From positions 1 through 62,408 of the forward strand of contig JAJZAN010000008.1 in the NCBI GenBank assembly GCA_021799435.1: 62,408 nt of DNA. Reading direction: 5' to 3'. Position 1 is the stretch's first letter, and the number at the start of each line of letters is the position of its first letter. Of this stretch, positions 56,929 through 62,408 are shown piece by piece. Position numbers and translations under genes: made by a program. This stretch comes from Bacillota bacterium. GTDB lineage: Bacteria; Bacillota; Sulfobacillia; Sulfobacillales; Sulfobacillaceae. The notes below the pieces were generated by a model. It was not told where the DNA came from, searched no databases, and saw only the letters and a list, made by a program, of their open reading frames with translations.

Positions 56929-58020
56929 TTATGTTCCTGATTTTCGCCTATTATCTTCTTTACATAGCATTTGACAATTCTCAGCGATGGTTTTTCCACC
57001 TTCGTGCCAAGGTGTAATATGATCACCTTCCATTTCTTTATACTCAAAGTGCTCGTTACATACAGGGCATATCCCTTGTTGTCGCTCATATGCCGCACGT
57101 TTCATTTTTTCCGAAAATGCCCGTATGCTTAAATGTCTTTCTTCTCCATCAAGAAGAAACTCATATATTCCAGCGGTGCGTGTTACATCTTCATCGTCTA
57201 TTAGTTCAAGAATTCTTTGTTCAAGGACTTTCGGGTTGTACTTTTTATTGCTGAATTTGTTGAAGTATATCCCCCATTCAATTCCTTGCATTTCTTTTCT
57301 GTAAATTGGAAATGTCGCCCGAACCCAGTTTATTACACCCTGGAAATATAGCCATAGTTCGTTGGCATTCGTGTCATGCTGATGTTCTGACATATACTCT
57401 TCAATTTCCTTGTTTTCTTTTGCTGCAATCCACTTAATAGCGGCTTCGAGATAGTCTTGTCGGATAGCAGATCCTTTCATGTAATCACTGGCAATCATAG
57501 AGGCAGGACAACCACTTTTACTGAAATACCTTTTAGCATCTGTTAGCCATTCCCCCGTATAGATGGCGTTTCTCAATTCTTGCGGGGCAAGTTGTACTCC
57601 TGCAATATTGATAATTTTGAACCAGTCGAGCTTTTCCTTGTCTGTCCCATCGCAAATGTAAATCATCAGTTCATAGTCTAATATCTGCTGTTTCTCTGTG
57701 TCTGTCAGGTTAAAAAAGTATTGGTAATTGACAGAGAATTCCCCGTTAACATACTGGCAAATGCTGATTGTACGTTGCTGACCGTCCAGCAATTCAAAAT
57801 TTCCTTTTGCGTCTCTGACCCAATACATGACATTCAACGGGAATCCCATCCGCACGGTATTGATTACTTCATCACGTTGTTTGTCTTTGTAAATAAATTC
57901 CCGTTGAAACGCTGGGCGAATGTTGAGACTCCCGCCATAACCTACAACGCCATCCTCCGCGCTGTCCTGATATCCATTTACCACTTCTGAAACTGGTATC
58001 TGGTGCAGTTCAATTTTCAA
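56929..58020 (-). CDS. DUF262/HNH endonuclease (GmrSD-like)
   Basis: 363 residues from TTG 58020 with GCAGGGAT, overlapping the methylase stop. DUF262 hallmark: IRPAFQREFIYKDKQRDEVI, LDGQQRTISICQYVNG (the Q-R and D-G-Q-Q-R motifs), and FKIINIAGVQLAPQELRNAI. C-terminal HNH: CPVCNEHFEYKEMEGDHITP, HEGG and C-x2-NRRKS. GmrSD/DUF262-HNH proteins are nucleases in type IV-like restriction or BREX-type contexts. Coupled with an EcoRI-like methylase, so likely a restriction-modification-like pair. Codon use is AT-rich unlike neighbours, indicating a separate origin. Confidence 0.8.
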   Translation of the reverse strand: MKIELHQIPVSEVVNGYQDSAEDGVVGYGGSLNIRPAFQREFIYKDKQRDEVINTVRMGFPLNVMYWVRDAKGNFELLDGQQRTISICQYVNGEFSVNYQYFFNLTDTEKQQILDYELMIYICDGTDKEKLDWFKIINIAGVQLAPQELRNAIYTGEWLTDAKRYFSKSGCPASMIASDYMKGSAIRQDYLEAAIKWIAAKENKEIEEYMSEHQHDTNANELWLYFQGVINWVRATFPIYRKEMQGIEWGIYFNKFSNKKYNPKVLEQRILELIDDEDVTRTAGIYEFLLDGEERHLSIRAFSEKMKRAAYERQQGICPVCNEHFEYKEMEGDHITPWHEGGKTIAENCQMLCKEDNRRKSGT

Positions 58021-59008
58021 TCGTATCCCTGCTTTCTGCATTATTATTTTCGTCATTATGACCTTTGCGCCGTATAATAAGTCTCCTGTACAGTGTTTTT
58101 CCATTGAGCGACGGTCCATGTCCGAGCCAAGGAATTCTATGATCGTCTAATCCTAAAATTTCAAACTGTGCTGGGTTGTACTTATCCATAAATGTGATCG
58201 GTACACCCATAATTCCGTAGTAATCACAAGGTATATCTGCTGTTTTACTTACCTCGATTGCGTCGTAACCATCGTATTTCGGGTACTTTTCTGGCGTGTA
58301 GTTTCTAAAGAGCGTCATGTTTTCGTGGCGTTTTTCTATATCGATATTTGTGAACCAACATATATTCCCCATGCGTCGCCACTTCACACCGTTTTCATCA
58401 ATCTTAAAGTCGGTCTTCTTTTCTTCGTAATCGTCAGGGACTCTGAACCAAAAATGTCCGCTGTTGTAACCAAGCCAAACTTTGTTGTCCATTAAAAGCG
58501 GAAGAATTTCCCGATAAGTAACTGCATTTTGATTACCGATTATTAGAAATTGTTTCCCGTATGACATAAGCTGTGCAATATATTCTCTGAACAAGGAAAA
58601 AGGCGGGTTGGTCACAATTACATCTGCGCTTTGCATAATTTCTACGCACTCTGGGCTTCGGAAGTCTCCGTTCTGTCGGAGTGGCGTACGTACAATGTCA
58701 AGCGCATTTTTTACCTTGCCGTCCTCATTCTCGTCTTTCATCAATTCCAACTTATAGGACGGTTTTTCTGTTTCATAGTGGGTTGCAATCAGTTTTTTCA
58801 ATCCAAGCTGTTCAAAATTCAATTCGAAATACTTCCAAAAATTGCTTTCTACTGGGTCATCGCAATTACAAAAAACTGTTTTCCCTTTGAAAAAGTCTTT
58901 ATAATATCGGAGTTCCTTTTCAATGAGGGATATTTGTGTATAAAATTCGTCAGTCTTTCCAGACCGTGACATATGTAAATTCCCATTTCCTGGTGCGTAT
59001 GTTGCCAT
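58010..59008 (-). CDS. EcoRI-type adenine-specific DNA methyltransferase
   Basis: 332 residues, ATG 59008. KTDEFYTQISLIEKELRYY, KTVFCNCDDPVESNFWKYF, ADVIVTNPPFSLFREYI (catalytic NPPF), NICWFTNIDIEKRH and GYDAIEVSKTADIPCDYYG are the characteristic blocks of the M.EcoRI-like family (PF13651 group). AT-rich like the nuclease gene. The partner nuclease overlaps its end. It should methylate adenine at a specific site to protect the element or host. Confidence 0.85.
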   Translation of the reverse strand: MATYAPGNGNLHMSRSGKTDEFYTQISLIEKELRYYKDFFKGKTVFCNCDDPVESNFWKYFELNFEQLGLKKLIATHYETEKPSYKLELMKDENEDGKVKNALDIVRTPLRQNGDFRSPECVEIMQSADVIVTNPPFSLFREYIAQLMSYGKQFLIIGNQNAVTYREILPLLMDNKVWLGYNSGHFWFRVPDDYEEKKTDFKIDENGVKWRRMGNICWFTNIDIEKRHENMTLFRNYTPEKYPKYDGYDAIEVSKTADIPCDYYGIMGVPITFMDKYNPAQFEILGLDDHRIPWLGHGPSLNGKTLYRRLIIRRKGHNDENNNAESRDTIEN

Positions 59009-59052
59009 AATAGTGCCTCGTTTCTTATAGAACTACTTGTCTTAATACAATA

Positions 59053-59583
59053 TTAAACAATAAATGGGTTCTCACGTGGATCGAGTTGCTTCAGGGCCTG
59101 TCGTATGCTGTTGATCACTTCGCGAAACAAGTTCTCGTTGTCGGCTTTGCCCCGTGACTCCTCGTGAATTTCCGCGCGAAGTTCAATGTGAGCCATGCCC
59201 GCTGGTATTAGCACGATGCGGCCCAGTTCGCCTAAAGCATCGTGGTGAAATGCATAACAGGGTCCTGCGGGGTGAGCCATGCTCCGGGTGGTCACGCCGG
59301 CAGGTAGATCCTTTGGGCTCATAGGTTTAAACCGCTCCCGTAATTCTTTTGCCAAGACGCTTTGGGCGAGTGCAAGATCTTCCAGTAATTTGCCCAGCGT
59401 AGGAGCTGAGTCTGGCTTAGCCGCTCTATACGCCTCGACGCGCGTTGCTATCATATTCAAGGCTTCCAACATATCGCCCACCGTCGCGGGCCTGCGGTCT
59501 TGGATGGCTTGACGCGCTACGGCCATGCACCGGCTAACTTCTTCCTTGGTGGTTGCAATAAATGCGACCGTGTCAGCGCTCAT
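59053..59583 (-). CDS. Unknown helical protein, 176 residues
   Basis: ATG 59583 overlaps the XRE gene stop. Helical N-terminal half (SRCMAVARQAIQDRRPATVG, NMIATRVEAYRAA), then a beta-rich segment (LGRIVLIPAGMAHIELRAEI) and a helical end. In XRE-toxin operons this position is often the toxin or metallopeptidase, but no HExxH or other motif is seen. GC-rich, unlike the adjacent methylase gene. Confidence 0.45.
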   Translation of the reverse strand: MSADTVAFIATTKEEVSRCMAVARQAIQDRRPATVGDMLEALNMIATRVEAYRAAKPDSAPTLGKLLEDLALAQSVLAKELRERFKPMSPKDLPAGVTTRSMAHPAGPCYAFHHDALGELGRIVLIPAGMAHIELRAEIHEESRGKADNENLFREVINSIRQALKQLDPRENPFIV

Positions 59584-60032
59584 GGCTCATCCCTATCCCA
59601 TAGGTCTCCTTCATCATCCTCTGAACTATCGCCAAAGCAAGCGATGACAGGGCCGTGATCGTCTAAGCCAATGTCAAGCCCGTTACCGAACGCGCGGACC
59701 TCTTCTTCGGACATCCCTAAAGCCAAAAGCTGTTCCCGAACCGTTGGCCCCACTTCTTCTGGCGAAGCTGGTTTTTTGACAGGTAAAAGCGCCGATACGG
59801 GAACTTTCAACGCCACGGCAGCGGCAATAACGTGGTCGCCATCCACGTTTTCGATGAACCCCTCCTCCGCTTGCTTGACCCATATTGTCCACGATTTCAA
59901 AGGAAGTGCCTTTGGGAAAGCTTCTTGCAATCCTTGGGCTAAACTCTTCTCGGTGAGCCCTCTCTGCCATCGAAGTTTCCTTAGTAATTCTCCGAATCCG
60001 GGGCCGTCTTCAATTAGCAATGATTCTTTCAT
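59580..60032 (-). CDS. XRE-family HTH regulator
   Basis: 150 residues, ATG 60032 (GAGGAGATGAG upstream). HTH at residues 12-60 (GELLRKLRWQRGLTEKSLAQ, DGDHVIAAAVALKVPVSALL). C-terminal half is acidic (SSEDDEGDLWDRDEP). Coupled to the 176-residue gene, giving a two-gene unit. Could regulate the downstream methylase/nuclease pair. Confidence 0.7.
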   Translation of the reverse strand: MKESLLIEDGPGFGELLRKLRWQRGLTEKSLAQGLQEAFPKALPLKSWTIWVKQAEEGFIENVDGDHVIAAAVALKVPVSALLPVKKPASPEEVGPTVREQLLALGMSEEEVRAFGNGLDIGLDDHGPVIACFGDSSEDDEGDLWDRDEP

Positions 60033-60077
60033 AGACTCATCTCCTCATCTACATTGTACACTTGGTAGTTACTGTGA

Positions 60078-60428
60078 CTAGCCGACCGGTAATTGGAGGT
60101 GCGCCAGATTCACCCAGATCACCGCGCCTTGGGGATGCCGATAAAGAATCGGCTCCTTCAGTGGCTTGGGGTTATCAATGACCCATGCGTAGATGTGTTT
60201 GTAGGAGATGCTATCCGTTTGGCTGGCGGGAATTCGATGATACACCTCTGCGCAGTTGTACTCATCTCTCGTCAGAGCAAGACAGTCTACCATGTCAGCG
60301 GTTCCCACAACGAGCCTGCTACCGCCACGGATAAGCGCAATGCGGCCCCGAATACTTGTAGCTGAACCGCGGATCTCCCAAGTTTTAGTACCATCGAGGA
60401 GGTAGTCGACCCATGGAGTTCGGACAAT
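60078..60428 (-). CDS. ASCH-domain protein without canonical start codon
   Basis: Reading from ATT 60428 (AAGGGGG just upstream) gives 116 residues: VRTPWVDYLLDGTKTWEIRG, then SIRGRIALIRGGSRLVVGTA, YAWVIDNPKPLKEPI and YRHPQGAVIWVNL. These are the successive blocks of ASCH domains (KTWEIR, G-x-I-A-L, AWVLEN-P). The upstream stop is at 60453-60455 and there is no ATG, GTG or TTG before the middle of the domain (GTG 60308). So either an ATT start is used, or the gene has lost its start. ASCH proteins bind RNA or act as nucleases. Confidence 0.55.
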   Translation of the reverse strand: MVRTPWVDYLLDGTKTWEIRGSATSIRGRIALIRGGSRLVVGTADMVDCLALTRDEYNCAEVYHRIPASQTDSISYKHIYAWVIDNPKPLKEPILYRHPQGAVIWVNLAHLQLPVG

Positions 60429-60463
60429 TAGCCCCCTTAGTTCCTGTTCGCGTCAAAAACAAC

Positions 60464-60721
60464 TCATTGATGGTCATTGGAAATCTTAGCTCCTCTCTGG
60501 AATTTTAAGGCACGTTTGTGGTCGCGGACTATTGCTCGTTCGTGACATTTGCAACGTCCCGCTCCGCACGTTTCGCCGTAGCCGGCCATGGCCGTTTCTC
60601 CAGATTTCAGAATGCGGCCGCAGCACTGGCAGGTTGCCCATCGTTGGGGTTTTTGTAGCAATGGAACGAAAATGGCAATAGATTGATTCAGTGCTGCGGA
60701 CTCATGGGTATACAGTTCCAT
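60464..60721 (-). CDS. Small zinc-binding protein (DUF6011-like)
   Basis: 85 residues, ATG 60721. WATCQCCGRILKSGETAMAG followed by YGETCGAGRCKCH gives at least four cysteines in the C-x-x-C-G-R-x-L ... G-x-G-x-x-C pattern of DUF6011. Probably a structural zinc domain. First gene of the minus-strand run 60.7-56.9 kb, 36 bp before the ASCH gene. Confidence 0.55.
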   Translation of the reverse strand: MELYTHESAALNQSIAIFVPLLQKPQRWATCQCCGRILKSGETAMAGYGETCGAGRCKCHERAIVRDHKRALKFQRGAKISNDHQ

Positions 60722-60831
60722 GAGGATTCGTTGGTGGGTCTGTTTAGTTCGCGCTGTGAAGACATCACTGCCCCATTATGATGCGCGGGTGCGAGCTGGT
60801 TGCATCCGTCGTCTTGCGAATCCCTCTATTA

Positions 60832-60849
60832 TATTGTAATATCGCAATA
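60832..60849. promoter_or_regulatory. ArsR-type operator before the regulator
   Basis: TATTG-N8-CAATA inverted repeat about 25 bp before the ArsR-like start, overlapping a TGTAAT -10-like sequence. Typical location and size for SmtB/ArsR autoregulation. Confidence 0.55.
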
Positions 60850-60872
60850 CTAGAGTGTAGTGGGGTAAGGTC

Positions 60873-61226
60873 ATGAACCAACAGAGCACGGAGACTTACG
60901 CGTTGTGGGCGGATTTCTGGCAGGCGCTGAGCCACCCGATTCGTTTGCGGGTGCTCGAAGCGTTGCGTTGCGAGGGGGCCCTCAATGTCGGGCAATTGGT
61001 CGACCGCCTCGGGATCGGGCAAGGCCATCTGTCCAATCACTTGGCCTGCTTAAAAAATTGCGGGCTCGTGACCACGGAGGCCCAGGGCCGCTATGTCTAT
61101 TATCACCTGGCCGATGATCGGGTCCCCACTCTGCTGGATGTCGGGGAAGCGATTTTCCGCGATCACTGGGCGGATGTGGCGACCTGTGCGGTCGTGAGTC
61201 AGAGACCGGTGCCGGCGCGGGGCTAG
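60873..61226 (+). CDS. ArsR/SmtB-family metal-responsive repressor
   Basis: 117 residues, ATG 60873 after GGGGTAAGG. Winged helix: DFWQALSHPIRLRVLEALRC, then GQLVDRLGIGQGHLSNHLAC (recognition helix) and GRYVYYHLADDR. Cysteines at the start of the HTH (LRCEG), after the recognition helix (LACLKNC) and near the end (ATCAVVS) could bind Hg, Cd or Pb, as in CmtR-like proteins. It precedes merA, so it probably controls mercury resistance in place of MerR. Confidence 0.85.
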   Translation: MNQQSTETYALWADFWQALSHPIRLRVLEALRCEGALNVGQLVDRLGIGQGHLSNHLACLKNCGLVTTEAQGRYVYYHLADDRVPTLLDVGEAIFRDHWADVATCAVVSQRPVPARG

Positions 61227-61383
61227 CGCGTGCACACGGGGTACACTGACGCTGCGTCACCGGCCACGCGGCGGTGAGCCGCCCGGATGTGCCGAGCGAC
61301 GAATACACGAATAAGGCATTGCTGACGGTGGGATAGCTGGGGGGCGACACGTGATGTCGACCCTATCGAGGAGGCGATAGCCA

Positions 61384-62408
61384 ATGACAGACAAGACCCG
61401 GTATCAGATGGCGATTGAGGGCATGACCTGTACGGATTGTGAAGGGCACGTCACCCATGCCCTCGAAGGGATTGGCGCGTCGGATGTCCAGGCGAACTTT
61501 CGGCGCGGAGAGGCCACGTTTTGGGCGTCCCCGGATGTGGCGTTTAATCAGGCGCGGGGGGCCGTGGAAACGGCCGGATATCACCTCCGCGGCATTCGGG
61601 AAGTTCGCGACCCCATGGTAAAAAAGGTAACGCCCGATGCCGATACGGACTACGACTTGGTGGTGATTGGTTCCGGCAGCGCGGCCTTCGCGGCAGCGAT
61701 TGAAGCCCGGGGAGCGGGTGCACGGGTCGCGATGATCGAACGGGGGACGCTCGGCGGCACGTGTGTCAACATCGGCTGCGTGCCATCCAAAACCCTGTTG
61801 CGGGCTGCGGACGTGCATCACCTGGCGTCGACGAATCCGTTTCGAGGTCTCAAGACCCAGGCCGATGCCCCCGATTTGGCCACCTTGGTGGCGGAGAAAG
61901 ACGCATTAGTCGCGGACCTGCGGCAGAAAAAGTATGCCGATCTGATTCCGGAATACCAGATTGACTGGATCCCTGGCGAAGCGCGCTTCCTGGATGACCG
62001 ACGCCTTCAAGTCGGTGACCGGGTGATGACGGCTGGGCGCTATGTGATTGCCACGGGTGCCCGCCCGCGCATTCCGAGCATTCCGGGTTTGGATGACGTG
62101 CCGTATCTGACGAGCACGTCGGCGTTGAGCCTGACCCGTCGACCGGATCACCTGATCGTGGTGGGGTCGGGATATATCGCGCTCGAGTTGGGGCAACTCT
62201 TTCGCCGTTGGGGATCGCAGGTCACGTTGATTCAACGGAGTCCGGTGCTCATGCCGGCGTACGACGACGAAGTCCGTGCGGTGATCGCGGACATGCTGGA
62301 CGAGGCGGGGATGGAGGTCATTCGCGGGGCGGCGTACGAGCGGATCGCAGGACAGGCGCCGGACATCCGTGTGCACCTGACCGTGGCGGGAACCGAGCGG
62401 GTCGTCCG
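61384..62408 (+). CDS. merA: Mercuric reductase MerA, 3' end beyond window
   Basis: ATG 61384 with GAGGAGGCG; 341 complete codons visible, cut by the window edge. N-terminal HMA domain with GMTCTDC (Cys16, Cys19), a linker, then the FAD domain (DLVVIGSGSAAFAAAIEARG), the redox pair GGTCVNIGCVPSK (Cys127, Cys132), and the NAD(P)H domain (LIVVGSGYIALELGQLF). MerA reduces Hg(II) to Hg(0) with NADPH in the cytoplasm. The C-terminal CC pair lies outside the window. ArsR-like regulator upstream. Confidence 0.95.
   Translation, partial: MTDKTRYQMAIEGMTCTDCEGHVTHALEGIGASDVQANFRRGEATFWASPDVAFNQARGAVETAGYHLRGIREVRDPMVKKVTPDADTDYDLVVIGSGSAAFAAAIEARGAGARVAMIERGTLGGTCVNIGCVPSKTLLRAADVHHLASTNPFRGLKTQADAPDLATLVAEKDALVADLRQKKYADLIPEYQIDWIPGEARFLDDRRLQVGDRVMTAGRYVIATGARPRIPSIPGLDDVPYLTSTSALSLTRRPDHLIVVGSGYIALELGQLFRRWGSQVTLIQRSPVLMPAYDDEVRAVIADMLDEAGMEVIRGAAYERIAGQAPDIRVHLTVAGTERVV

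Noticed and set aside
1..62408. tRNA, rRNA genes and CRISPR arrays
   Set aside because: No T-loop GTTCGANTC context with a cloverleaf, no rRNA-like blocks and no regularly spaced repeats were seen by eye.

Overview
The window looks like a conjugative plasmid (or plasmid-derived integrative element) of a moderately GC-rich Bacillota bacterium. Evidence: strong AGGAGG-type ribosome binding sites, a Gram-positive-style type IV secretion set (VirD4, VirB4, VirB6, VirB1 and small membrane partners, no outer-membrane parts), a SpoIIM-like protein and a Bacillus-type putative holin-like toxin. An acidophilic or thermophilic relative of Sulfobacillus or Alicyclobacillus is plausible, but that is inference. 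No rRNA, tRNA or CRISPR array was seen.

Layout. 0-2.6 kb: XRE-TPR regulator with a divergent 44-residue peptide gene, then a small operon with an AlpA-like and a WGR-like protein. 2.5-5.8 kb: ParM/ParR partition genes, a structured non-coding region, and a replication initiator candidate preceded by a strong antisense promoter that would make a short countertranscript. 6-12 kb: VirD4-type coupling protein surrounded by winged-helix/nuclease-like proteins and an S1-domain protein. 12.3-22 kb: DNA-processing block (ERF annealing protein, Toprim/primase-like protein, RecB/Cas4-like nuclease, zinc-finger protein, N6-adenine methylase-like protein, SNF2 helicase). 22-26 kb: SpoIIM-like protein, two minus-strand genes, ParA/ParB. 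26-32.6 kb: T4SS core. 32.6-33 kb: type I toxin-antitoxin candidate. 33-37 kb: mixed minus-strand membrane genes, a Tn3-type miniature element and a frameshifted Mrr-like gene. 37-50 kb: VirB1 transglycosylase, SF2 helicase, PLD lipoprotein, thioredoxin-like protein, many small membrane proteins and two tandem paralogue pairs, then a macro-domain protein and a DUF4406-like protein. 50-52 kb: attenuated DnaD/DnaC-like operon ending in a sigma factor. 52-56 kb: SF1B helicase and membrane proteins. 56.4-60.7 kb: Tn3 remnant, an AT-rich DUF262-HNH/EcoRI-type methylase pair, XRE, ASCH and zinc-binding proteins. 60.8 kb to the end: ArsR-type regulator and merA, cut by the window edge.

How it fits together. 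Replication (Rep plus countertranscript, DnaC, primase, SSAP, helicases), stability (ParMR, ParABS with three dispersed parS-like palindromes, type I toxin) and transfer (VirD4/VirB4/VirB6/VirB1) are all present. I see no recognisable relaxase, so the winged-helix/nuclease-like genes flanking VirD4 are the most interesting unknowns. A shared upstream element (GCATAAA plus a GCAAC-like half at fixed spacing) occurs before five transcription units including T4SS operons, suggesting one element-wide regulator. Mercury resistance is the visible cargo.
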